From the NCBI GenBank assembly GCA_021545625.1, contig JAJRVH010000209.1:1-8706 (forward strand): a DNA stretch of 8,706 nt. The letters are read 5' to 3'. A program made the translations under genes and the position numbers. This document shows positions 1-6,241 of the stretch, piece by piece. The DNA is from Zetaproteobacteria bacterium. GTDB lineage: Bacteria > Pseudomonadota > Zetaproteobacteria > Mariprofundales > Mariprofundaceae. The notes beneath the pieces were generated by a model that made no database searches, was not told the origin of the DNA, and saw only the letters and a list, made by a program, of their open reading frames with translations. Within the stretch, counting starts at the first letter, position 1, and every line of letters starts with the position of its first letter.

Positions 1-177
1 ACCACGCCGATCCGGCCCGAACTGAAACCGGGGGCATTCAAGGTTCGCGTCGGGGTTGAGAGTCCTTCCGGCAAGGCGATTCGTCTGGAGGACGCCAGGA
101 TCGAAGTGCTGGTTCAGGGCCTGCTGATTCGGGCGCCGGTCAATGCCGGCAAGAACAAACAGAGAGGTTCGCAGTGA
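1..177 (+). CDS. 3' end of a gene upstream of glmM, possibly YbbR/CdaR-domain protein (partial)
   Basis: An open frame enters from the left edge and gives 58 codons before the TGA at 175-177; the start lies outside the window. The visible tail alternates hydrophobic and polar residues in beta-strand fashion (FKVRVGV, then RIEVLVQGLLI) and ends in a basic, probably disordered tail (NAGKNKQRGSQ). The usual gene before glmM in many Pseudomonadota is folP, but the typical FolP C-terminus (a VRVHDV-like strand, then a short helix) is absent. The short beta repeats fit the last domain of a YbbR/CdaR protein, the membrane-anchored regulator of the c-di-AMP cyclase CdaA, often encoded just before glmM. 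This identification is inference from strand pattern and position only. The stop overlaps the glmM start (GTGA), indicating one transcript and probable translational coupling. Confidence 0.5.
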   Translation, partial: TTPIRPELKPGAFKVRVGVESPSGKAIRLEDARIEVLVQGLLIRAPVNAGKNKQRGSQ

Positions 178-1523
178 GAGAGTTTTTTGGCACCGACGGC
201 GTGCGCGGGACGGTGAATGAATATCCGATGACGGCCGAGTTCGCGCTGACACTGGGTCGAGCGGCCGGCCATGTGCTGACCCGGCACCTGAAGCACCGGC
301 CGCATATTCTGATCGGCAAGGATACGCGCCTTTCCGGCTATATGATCGAGTCGGCGCTGTGTTCGGGGCTTACGGCCCAGGGAATGAACGTGCTGCTGGT
401 CGGACCGGTGCCGACGCCGGCGGTGGCCTATCTGACCCGTAGTCTGCGAGCTGACGCCGGTGTGATGTTGTCGGCGTCGCATAATCCGGCCGGCGACAAC
501 GGCATCAAGTTTTTCGGAGCGGACGGGTTCAAGCTTCCTGATGCGATCGAGGCGGAGATCGAAGCGGCGGTGAAGGATTTGCCGCCGCTGCCGCCGGCTC
601 TGGAGATCGGCAAGGCCCAGCGCGTGGACGATGCCAGGGGCCGTTATATCGAATTTCTCAAGGCATCCCTTCCCAAAGGGATAAGGCTCGATGGATTGAA
701 GGTGGTCGTCGATTGCGCCAACGGGGCGGCCTACGATGTCGCACCCCGCATCCTTCGGGAGCTGGGCTGCGAGGTGATAGCCATGCACGATCAGCCAGAT
801 GGATATAATATCAATCTCGAATGCGGCTCGACGCATCCGGAGGACATGGCAGACCGCGTGGTGGCCACGGGGGCCGATATCGGCCTGGCGCTGGACGGCG
901 ATGCGGACCGGCTGATTGCCTGCGATGACAACGGCTGTATTGTCGATGGCGACCGGGTGATCGCCATTCTGGCCGAGCATGCGCTACGCCATGGCCAGCT
1001 CAGCGGCGGCGGCGTGGTAACGACGCTGATGAGCAATATGGGGCTGGAGCGATACCTGGACCGGCTGGGACTGAAAATGTATCGCGCCGCGGTCGGTGAT
1101 CGCTATGTGCTGGAGATGATGCGGGAGAAGGGGTGCAATATCGGCGGCGAGCAGTCGGGGCATATGATTCTGCTGGACCATAATACGACCGGCGATGGCC
1201 TGATGACCGCGCTGCAGCTGCTGATGGCGATGCGGGATCAGGATCGGCCGCTGGCGGAGCTTGCTTCGGGGATGACGCTGTTTCCGCAGAAGCTCTGGAA
1301 TATCGTATTGCCGGAACGGCGCGATGTGCTGACGGATGTTCGGGTTCAGACGATGGTGACCGAGGCCGAGGCCCGTTTGCAGGGGAGCGGGCGCATCAAT
1401 GTCCGTATGTCGGGTACTGAGCCGAAGCTTCGGATTATGGTAGAGGCCGAGGACGAGGCGCTGATGCTTGATACCGGACAGACGCTGCATGACCGGATGC
1501 ATACGCTGCTGTGTGAGGGTTAG
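174..1523 (+). CDS. glmM: Phosphoglucosamine mutase GlmM
   Basis: The enzyme converts glucosamine-6-phosphate to glucosamine-1-phosphate in the cytoplasm, feeding UDP-GlcNAc synthesis for peptidoglycan and lipopolysaccharide. The 449-residue product has the usual family length and all four signature loops. It opens with MREFFGTDGVRG. The phosphoserine loop SASHNP has the catalytic Ser at residue 102, as in E. coli GlmM. The metal loop DGDADR is at 241-246, the sugar-specificity loop GGEQSGH at 324-330, and the phosphate-binding loop RMSGTEPK at 411-418. The GTG start is chosen because it places the conserved N-terminus exactly; it overlaps the upstream stop as GTGA, suggesting translational coupling. 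The next gene starts 54 bases downstream with no terminator between, so co-transcription is likely. No key residue is missing. Confidence 0.98.
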   Translation: MREFFGTDGVRGTVNEYPMTAEFALTLGRAAGHVLTRHLKHRPHILIGKDTRLSGYMIESALCSGLTAQGMNVLLVGPVPTPAVAYLTRSLRADAGVMLSASHNPAGDNGIKFFGADGFKLPDAIEAEIEAAVKDLPPLPPALEIGKAQRVDDARGRYIEFLKASLPKGIRLDGLKVVVDCANGAAYDVAPRILRELGCEVIAMHDQPDGYNINLECGSTHPEDMADRVVATGADIGLALDGDADRLIACDDNGCIVDGDRVIAILAEHALRHGQLSGGGVVTTLMSNMGLERYLDRLGLKMYRAAVGDRYVLEMMREKGCNIGGEQSGHMILLDHNTTGDGLMTALQLLMAMRDQDRPLAELASGMTLFPQKLWNIVLPERRDVLTDVRVQTMVTEAEARLQGSGRINVRMSGTEPKLRIMVEAEDEALMLDTGQTLHDRMHTLLCEG

Positions 1524-1577
1524 CGAAAGCTGATTCACCGGTCGCAGGAAGGACTGAGGGGCTCGGCAGGGGGGATC

Positions 1578-3221
1578 ATGGATGACGAACTACAGGAAGA
1601 TGTTCCGGATCGACAGGACGAGATGACGACGCTCTCGTTCGAGCTGGAGTATGATATCCATCTGGGTACCGAGCCCGGCGAGGAAAAGGGCAATGCGATT
1701 CTCGACATGTTGCGTCTGCAGTTTGTCGATATCGTCAAGCAGCTGGATGCGCTGGCTTTTTCCTGCGAGCCCGAGGAGCGGGAAGCTGCATCCAGACAGG
1801 TGCGCGCCTGGCTGACCAGCCTGAATTCCTTTCCCTGGGTGCCGCTGCGTTTCCGGCTGAGATCCCTGCAGCGTATCGAGGGTTATCTTGATGTTTTGTC
1901 GCGCGACATGGCCGGTCTGATCATGCGGGCCTACAAGATTGGTGTCATGCATGTCCGCTCCGAAGCCAAGCGCGATCCGGAACTGTATGTCGAGATGATC
2001 AAGGTGATATCAACAGCCATGGATCTGGCGATCCGACAGCTGATGGAGCATGCATACCGGCATTATTCGCCGGATGCGATTGAGGTTCGCCAAAGCCTGA
2101 ACATGGCCGAGCTGGGGCTGGCGGTCGCCCGCGCAGCTCCCCGGCAGTATCGCGAGGATGTGCAGCGTTTGAAGCAGTATGTGGCCGAACACGAGCTATT
2201 GCGCCGCATGGATATGCATTCCCGCACCGACGAGGAGAAAAAGGCCGTGTTTTCACGCCTGCGCGATTATGCAATGTTTGTGGACAGCGTGTTTGTGCGT
2301 TGCGGCAGAAAGATGCCAAGGAAAAAGGCAAGCCTGTTTCTGATTGCCTCCGTCGCCCGTCCGCACCTGAAAGCGCGGCGGGTCAGCACACTGCCGGCCG
2401 TGGCAAGAGAGGACTGCATCGTGCTGGCGGTGTCGGCGCTGGCCCGACAGGCGCTGGATGATCTGCAGCAGGTCAAGGCGATCGAAATGGATGCGGCCGC
2501 CAACGGCGTGTTGCATCTGGAGCAGGATGTCTGGGCAACCAAGGTGGCCTGCAAGACGCTGGTCAGGGGGCTGCGCATCGACAGGCGCGAAGATCGCCGG
2601 TCCGTATCGAAGGAGCATGCGAGTATCGGCATGCAGGTTGGCATTGCGCTTCCGGATGACCTGATGCCGCCGGGGCAGCAGGAAAAGAAAAGGGAAACAT
2701 GGTCGCTGTATAATATCAGCGATCATGGCGTGATGTTGCAATGCCCGGTCAGTAACGGAGAGCATGTTCCCGTGCGCTCCGTGCTCAGTTTTTTCTGGCC
2801 CGGGGGCATGGAGGATTGGCCACGTTACGGGCTGGTGCGCTGGGTGCAGGTGAATGCTCAGGGATATCAGCGCATGGGCGTTGAATTCCTTCCCCGGCAT
2901 GTGCGTCCCGCGCGCCTGAACTTCGTCAACATCCGGAGCGCGCTGGTACACGACCGATGCTGGCCCGCCCTGATGCAGAAAACGAAGCATGGCTGGCGGG
3001 TCTGGATGGGAACCCGGGAACAGCATCGTTCGCCGCTGACCGTGTCCATCGGCAGCATGAGCGGCGATGCCGATATCTGCCGTATCATGCCACTGGGAAA
3101 CTATGGCTATAATTATTCACTGTTCCGCATTTCCGAGGTGCTGAGCATGGAAGAGATCAGGGCCATGGCCCTGATGCAGGGCAAGGACCGGAAGAAAAGC
3201 CTGGACGAACTGGATTTCTAG
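1578..3221 (+). CDS. PilZ-like domain protein of unknown overall function (putative c-di-GMP effector)
   Basis: I do not recognise the full 547-residue protein as a named family. Residues about 336-450 look like a PilZ domain: an arginine cluster RREDRR (336-341) in the place of RxxxR, then NISDHG (379-384) matching the [D/N]xSxxG motif, then a closing strand pair with GLVRW (418-422) and MGVEFL (433-438). PilZ domains bind cyclic di-GMP through those motifs, so a c-di-GMP receptor role is inferred. The preceding ~330 residues are predicted mostly helical, acidic at the start and soluble, with no signal peptide or membrane segment that I can see. About 97 residues follow the PilZ-like part and include a Gly/Tyr-rich stretch (507-514). 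The ATG follows a strong AGGGGGGA at 1568-1575. It probably belongs to the glmM transcript. An alternative is a degenerate PilZ domain that no longer binds ligand. Confidence 0.8.
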   Translation: MDDELQEDVPDRQDEMTTLSFELEYDIHLGTEPGEEKGNAILDMLRLQFVDIVKQLDALAFSCEPEEREAASRQVRAWLTSLNSFPWVPLRFRLRSLQRIEGYLDVLSRDMAGLIMRAYKIGVMHVRSEAKRDPELYVEMIKVISTAMDLAIRQLMEHAYRHYSPDAIEVRQSLNMAELGLAVARAAPRQYREDVQRLKQYVAEHELLRRMDMHSRTDEEKKAVFSRLRDYAMFVDSVFVRCGRKMPRKKASLFLIASVARPHLKARRVSTLPAVAREDCIVLAVSALARQALDDLQQVKAIEMDAAANGVLHLEQDVWATKVACKTLVRGLRIDRREDRRSVSKEHASIGMQVGIALPDDLMPPGQQEKKRETWSLYNISDHGVMLQCPVSNGEHVPVRSVLSFFWPGGMEDWPRYGLVRWVQVNAQGYQRMGVEFLPRHVRPARLNFVNIRSALVHDRCWPALMQKTKHGWRVWMGTREQHRSPLTVSIGSMSGDADICRIMPLGNYGYNYSLFRISEVLSMEEIRAMALMQGKDRKKSLDELDF

Positions 3222-3261
3222 GGACGCGGCTGCAACGGTCTGCATCTGCAGGAACAACGGC

Positions 3262-3290
3262 TTGACCGTGCCGGGTGCCGCCACTACGAT
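3262..3290 (+). promoter_or_regulatory. Putative sigma-70 promoter of tRNA-Val
   Basis: TTGACC at 3262-3267 (5 of 6 to the -35 consensus) and TACGAT at 3285-3290 (4 of 6 to the -10) are separated by the ideal 17 bases. The bases just after the -10 (TCGCGACC) are GC-rich, as in stringently controlled stable-RNA promoters. Transcription would begin near 3297, giving a leader of about 33 bases before the mature tRNA. Position and spacing make this convincing; the exact start is inferred. Confidence 0.65.
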
Positions 3291-3296
3291 TCGCGA

Positions 3297-3310
3297 CCTC
3301 TCGCAAGAGG
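3297..3310 (+). other. Small hairpin in the tRNA-Val 5' leader
   Basis: CCTCT (3297-3301) pairs with AGAGG (3306-3310) around the tetraloop CGCA. It would form at the very 5' end of the predicted tRNA precursor and is followed by the palindrome GGTATACC (3311-3318). RNase P would remove this leader. The base pairing is seen directly; any function is unknown. Confidence 0.35.
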
Positions 3311-3329
3311 GGTATACCCGTTTCAATAC

Positions 3330-3404
3330 AGGCTCGTAGCTCAGGGGTAGAGCACCACCTTGACATGGTGGGGGTCGGCGGTTCGAAACCGCCCGAGCCT
3401 ACCA
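3330..3404 (+). tRNA. tRNA-Val (anticodon GAC)
   Basis: A complete 75-base cloverleaf including an encoded CCA end. The acceptor stem AGGCTCG pairs with CGAGCCT, followed by discriminator A and CCA. The D arm is GCTC/GAGC. The anticodon stem CCACC/GGTGG encloses the loop TTGACAT, which gives anticodon GAC, reading GUC and GUU valine codons. The T arm is GGCGG/CCGCC with loop TTCGAAA. All stems pair perfectly. It sits just upstream of thrS, a position seen for tRNA-Val in many gammaproteobacteria and relatives. It has its own probable promoter upstream and a strong terminator 11 bases after the CCA. Confidence 0.97.
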
Positions 3405-3414
3405 TCTTATGCAG

Positions 3415-3439
3415 GGCCGGACGTTGTCCGGCCTTTTTT
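3415..3439 (+). terminator. Intrinsic terminator after tRNA-Val
   Basis: An 8-bp perfect stem GGCCGGAC (3415-3422) / GTCCGGCC (3426-3433) with a three-base GTT loop is followed directly by six T residues (3434-3439). It ends the tRNA transcript, so thrS needs its own promoter or readthrough. Confidence 0.93.
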
Positions 3440-3465
3440 GATGCGCCTATATGCTCTTTTATATG
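3438..3465 (+). promoter_or_regulatory. Putative thrS operon promoter overlapping the terminator U-tract
   Basis: TTGATG (3438-3443) and TATATG (3460-3465) are 16 bases apart and each match the sigma-70 consensus at 4 of 6 positions, in a locally AT-rich stretch. The -35 begins inside the T-run of the preceding terminator. The predicted start near 3472 would give a leader of about 44 bases. The terminator just upstream makes some promoter here necessary; which hexamers are used is uncertain. Confidence 0.4.
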
Positions 3466-3500
3466 TGCATGTTGGCGGTAGGATGCAGCGCCTGCAAGCT

Positions 3501-3505
3501 GGAGG
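3501..3505 (+). promoter_or_regulatory. Ribosome binding site deciding the thrS start
   Basis: GGAGG lies 10 bases before the ATG at 3516. The frame stays open upstream to 3360, but that extension runs through the tRNA, its terminator and the leader. This Shine-Dalgarno sequence and the family N-terminus (MKIQLPDGS, the TGS domain) fix the start at 3516. Confidence 0.85.
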
Positions 3506-3515
3506 ATTCATCGCC

Positions 3516-5420
3516 ATGAAGATTCAACTGCCCGACGGTTCAAGCCGTACGCTCGCCGAGGGAGCCACCGCCTACGATCTGGCCGCCGATATCGGTCCGG
3601 GGCTGGCGCGCGCGACGATTGCGGCCAGGGTCAACGGCCGTCTGGTCGATGTATATCATGTGTTGCACGGTGGCGATGAGGTGGAGCTGATTACCGAGAA
3701 ATCCGACGAGGGACTGGAAATCATCCGCCATTCCGCCTCGCATCTGATGGCCATGGCCGTGCAGGAGCTGTTTCCCAAGTCGCAGGTGACGATTGGTCCG
3801 GTCATCGAGGACGGTTTCTACTACGACTTTTCATTCGAGCGCGCCTTTACGCCGGAGGATCTGGAGAAGATCGAGGCCAAAATGCGCGAGATCGCCAGGC
3901 GCAAGCTGGATGTGAAGCGCGAGGAATGGGATCGTGACGAGGCAATCCGCTATTTCGAGGGGCTGGGCGAAACCTACAAGGCCAGACTGATTGCCCGTAT
4001 CCCGGCCGGCGAAACGGTCAGCCTGTACCGACAGGGCGATTGGGCCGACCTGTGCCGAGGTCCGCATGTGCCGAACACGTCGAGGATCAGGCACTTCAAG
4101 CTGATGAAGGTGGCCGGCGCTTACTGGGAAGGTAATGCCGACAACGAACAGCTGCAGCGCATCTACGGCACGGCCTGGGCCAGCAAGGAGGATCTGAAGG
4201 CCTATCTGCACCGGCTGGAAGAGGCCGAGAAGCGCGACCATCGCAAGCTGGCCAGGGCGCTGGATCTGTTTCACCTGCAGGACGAGGCGCCGGGCATGGT
4301 GTTCTGGCATCCGAAGGGCTGGAGCATCTGGCAGAGCGTGGAGCAGGAGATCCGCGGCGTCATGCGCGAGCACGGCTACCAGGAGATCAGAACGCCGCAG
4401 GTTGTGGACCGCAGGCTGTGGGAACGCTCCGGCCACTGGGACAAATTCCGCAAGGAGATGTTTACGACGGCGACGGAAAACCGCGACTATGCGATCAAGC
4501 CGATGAACTGTCCCTGTCATATTCAGGTGTTCAATCAGCATCTGCATTCCTATCGCGACCTGCCGCTCAGGCTGGCCGAGTTCGGTTCCTGTCATCGCAA
4601 CGAGCCGTCGGGCACGCTGCACGGGCTGATGCGGTTGCGCAATTTCGTTCAGGATGATGCGCATATCTTCTGCACCGAGGACCAGATTCAGGAAGAGGTC
4701 TGTAACTTTATCGACCTGACCTACGAGGTGTATCGCCGTTTCGGTTTCGAGGACGTGATCATCTTTCTGTCCGACAGGCCGGACAACCGGGTCGGCACTG
4801 ACGAGCAGTGGGACAAGGCGGAGGCCGCATTGCATCAGGCGCTGAAATCCAAGGATATCGAATACGGCCTGAATCCGGGCGAGGGTGCGTTCTATGGGCC
4901 GAAGATCGAGTTTTCGCTGAAGGACTGTCTGGGCCGCGTCTGGCAGTGCGGCACGATTCAGGTGGACTTCTCGATGCCGGGCAAGCTCGATGCCGAATAC
5001 GTGGCTGAGGATGGTTCTCGCAAGACGCCGGTGATGCTGCATCGGGCCGTGCTGGGTTCGCTGGAACGTTTCATTGGTATCCTGATCGAGCAGCACGAGG
5101 GCAAGTTCCCGTTCTGGCTGGCGCCGGTGCAGGCGGTGGTCTGCAATATCACCGACGATCAGGCCGATTACGTGCGTGAAATCACCGATCGCATGCTTGC
5201 CGAGGGCTTTCGTGTAGAATCGGACTTGCGAAACGAAAAGGTCGGCTATAAAGTGCGCGCCCACACTCTGGCGAGGGTGCCGTTCATTCTTGTTGCCGGC
5301 GACCGGGAACGGGATGAGGGTACGGTCAGCGTGCGCAACCTAAGTGGTGAAAATATCGGCACTTTCAGCGTTGATGACTGGATTGCCGAGATGCACGACA
5401 GGCGCGCTCGCTATGCCTGA
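3516..5420 (+). CDS. thrS: Threonyl-tRNA synthetase ThrRS
   Basis: A cytoplasmic class II synthetase that attaches threonine to tRNA-Thr and clears mischarged Ser-tRNA. The product is 634 residues, close to the E. coli enzyme (642). Domain order: TGS domain (about 1-62); editing domain with HSASH (His72, His76) and the CRGPH site (Cys180, His184); catalytic core (about 240-530); and an anticodon-binding domain (about 535-634). The zinc ligands that recognise threonine are present: Cys332 in MNCPC, His383 in DDAH and His509 in MLHRA. Motif 2 begins around RNEPSGTLHG (361-370). The editing and catalytic residues all appear intact. It is the first gene of the thrS-infC-rpmI-rplT run, with 55 bases to the infC start. 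E. coli ThrRS represses its own mRNA via a tRNA-like operator; I could not identify such a structure in this short leader. Confidence 0.98.
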   Translation: MKIQLPDGSSRTLAEGATAYDLAADIGPGLARATIAARVNGRLVDVYHVLHGGDEVELITEKSDEGLEIIRHSASHLMAMAVQELFPKSQVTIGPVIEDGFYYDFSFERAFTPEDLEKIEAKMREIARRKLDVKREEWDRDEAIRYFEGLGETYKARLIARIPAGETVSLYRQGDWADLCRGPHVPNTSRIRHFKLMKVAGAYWEGNADNEQLQRIYGTAWASKEDLKAYLHRLEEAEKRDHRKLARALDLFHLQDEAPGMVFWHPKGWSIWQSVEQEIRGVMREHGYQEIRTPQVVDRRLWERSGHWDKFRKEMFTTATENRDYAIKPMNCPCHIQVFNQHLHSYRDLPLRLAEFGSCHRNEPSGTLHGLMRLRNFVQDDAHIFCTEDQIQEEVCNFIDLTYEVYRRFGFEDVIIFLSDRPDNRVGTDEQWDKAEAALHQALKSKDIEYGLNPGEGAFYGPKIEFSLKDCLGRVWQCGTIQVDFSMPGKLDAEYVAEDGSRKTPVMLHRAVLGSLERFIGILIEQHEGKFPFWLAPVQAVVCNITDDQADYVREITDRMLAEGFRVESDLRNEKVGYKVRAHTLARVPFILVAGDRERDEGTVSVRNLSGENIGTFSVDDWIAEMHDRRARYA

Positions 5421-5435
5421 GCAGGAAAACAGACG

Positions 5436-5461
5436 AGGCCGGCCGTTGGCGGCGCGGGCCT
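5436..5461 (+). promoter_or_regulatory. GC-rich stem-loop just upstream of the infC Shine-Dalgarno
   Basis: AGGCC (5436-5440) pairs with GGCCT (5457-5461), and inside it GCCG (5442-5445) pairs with CGGC (5450-5453) around a TTGG loop. No T-run follows, so it is not a terminator. It ends two bases before the AAAGGGG ribosome binding site and could influence infC translation or mRNA processing. The pairing is visible; a role is speculation. Confidence 0.35.
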
Positions 5462-5462
5462 G

Positions 5463-5469
5463 AAAGGGG
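5463..5469 (+). promoter_or_regulatory. Ribosome binding site deciding the infC AUU start
   Basis: AAAGGGG lies six bases before the ATT at 5476, an ideal spacing. The alternative TTG at 5488 would be 18 bases away, too far for normal initiation. An in-frame TGA at 5461-5463 excludes any start further upstream. Confidence 0.8.
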
Positions 5470-5475
5470 CTTTGT

Positions 5476-5988
5476 ATTAAAAAAGATTTGCCAATCAACC
5501 TGGATATTGCAGCCGATATGGTCCGGGTTGTGGACGATGAGGGGGCGCAGCTGGGTGTGTTGCCGCTGAGGGAAGCGGTGGCCAAGGCTGAGGCCAAGGG
5601 GCTGGATCTTGTATTGATGGCGGCTAAGAGCAATCCGCCGGTTTGCAGGATGATGGATTATGGCAAATACAAGTATGAACAAAGCAAGAAGGCCAATCTG
5701 GCCAAGAAGCGCCAGCATGTGATGCAGGTCAAGGAAGTGAAGGTTCGCGCCAGTACCGACGCCCATGATCTGGAAGTAAAGCTGAAGCAGGCGCGCAAAT
5801 TTCTCGAGCAGGGGAACAAGGTCAAGGTGTCCCTGCGCTTTCGGGGGCGTGAAATGGCGCATACGGATCGCGGGGCCGAACAGCTCCGGCATGTGGCAGA
5901 GCAGCTGGCCGAATACGGCAAGCCTGAGAAGATGCCGAATATGGAAGGGCGACAGATGATCATGATCATCGCGCCGCATAAAAAGTAA
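5476..5988 (+). CDS. infC: Translation initiation factor IF-3, AUU start
   Basis: IF3 binds the 30S subunit, keeps it free of 50S and rejects wrong start codons and non-initiator tRNA. From the ATT at 5476 the product is 170 residues (E. coli: 180). The N-domain (about 7-70) contains PINLDI and the family hallmark PPVCRMMDYGKYKYE (59-73). A basic linker follows, rich in Lys, Gln and Arg. The C-domain (about 85-168) has the usual VKVSLRFRGREMAH strand and ends in APHKK. No ATG or GTG lies between the in-frame stop at 5461 and the conserved N-terminus; the only candidates are ATT at 5476 and TTG at 5488. ATT gives the better ribosome-binding spacing and the KKDLPIN start common in IF3. AUU start codons on infC are known to let IF3 repress its own translation; that control is inferred here. 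Confidence 0.95.
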   Translation: MKKDLPINLDIAADMVRVVDDEGAQLGVLPLREAVAKAEAKGLDLVLMAAKSNPPVCRMMDYGKYKYEQSKKANLAKKRQHVMQVKEVKVRASTDAHDLEVKLKQARKFLEQGNKVKVSLRFRGREMAHTDRGAEQLRHVAEQLAEYGKPEKMPNMEGRQMIMIIAPHKK

Positions 5989-6008
5989 CAGGTAAGGAAG
6001 GTACGGTT

Positions 6009-6206
6009 ATGCCTAAAATGAAATCCAACAGCGGTGCGGCCAAGCGCTTCTCCAAGACCGGTAGCGGTAAATGGAAGCGGAACAAGGCATTTTCCAGCCA
6101 TATTCTGACCAAGAAGTCGCCCAAGCGTAAGCGTAACTTTCGTGGCACGGAGCTGGTGGCTCCGGCCGATACACGGGCGCTCGACCGCCTGGTTCCGGGC
6201 CGCTGA
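6009..6206 (+). CDS. rpmI: 50S ribosomal protein L35 (bL35)
   Basis: A small, very basic protein of the large ribosomal subunit. The 65-residue product has the typical family length and layout: MPKMKSNSGAAKRF at the N-terminus, then KWKRNKAFSSHILTKKSPKRKRNFRG, split by short conserved turns, and a less charged C-terminus. Its ATG lies 20 bases after the infC stop, preceded by AAGGAAGG-type Shine-Dalgarno bases near 5994-6001. It sits between infC and rplT as in nearly all bacteria. In E. coli, L20 represses rpmI-rplT translation through an mRNA pseudoknot; I cannot confirm an equivalent here by eye. Confidence 0.97.
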   Translation: MPKMKSNSGAAKRFSKTGSGKWKRNKAFSSHILTKKSPKRKRNFRGTELVAPADTRALDRLVPGR

Positions 6207-6241
6207 GCCGGATGATCGATTAAGGTTTTAGGAGAAACAAG

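Noticed and set aside
114..980. A 288-codon - strand frame opposite glmM
   Set aside because: Antisense to conserved glmM catalytic motifs with no recognisable product; explained by codon bias.
2253..3026. A 257-codon - strand frame opposite the PilZ-like gene
   Set aside because: The + strand frame has a good ribosome binding site and PilZ motifs, and the - strand product has shadow-like composition.
3360..3515. N-terminal extension of thrS to 3360
   Set aside because: It would translate part of the tRNA, the terminator and the leader. The TGS domain begins exactly at the ATG 3516 behind GGAGG.
3466..3515. A tRNA-Thr-like autoregulatory operator in the thrS leader
   Set aside because: I could not find a hairpin with a threonine-anticodon-like loop in this short leader; the few possible pairings are weak.
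3831..5264. A 477-codon open frame on the - strand opposite thrS
   Set aside because: It lies wholly within the highly conserved thrS, its product resembles no family and is rich in His, Gln, Leu and Arg as expected from reading GC-rich codons backwards, and no ribosome binding site was seen. A codon-bias shadow.
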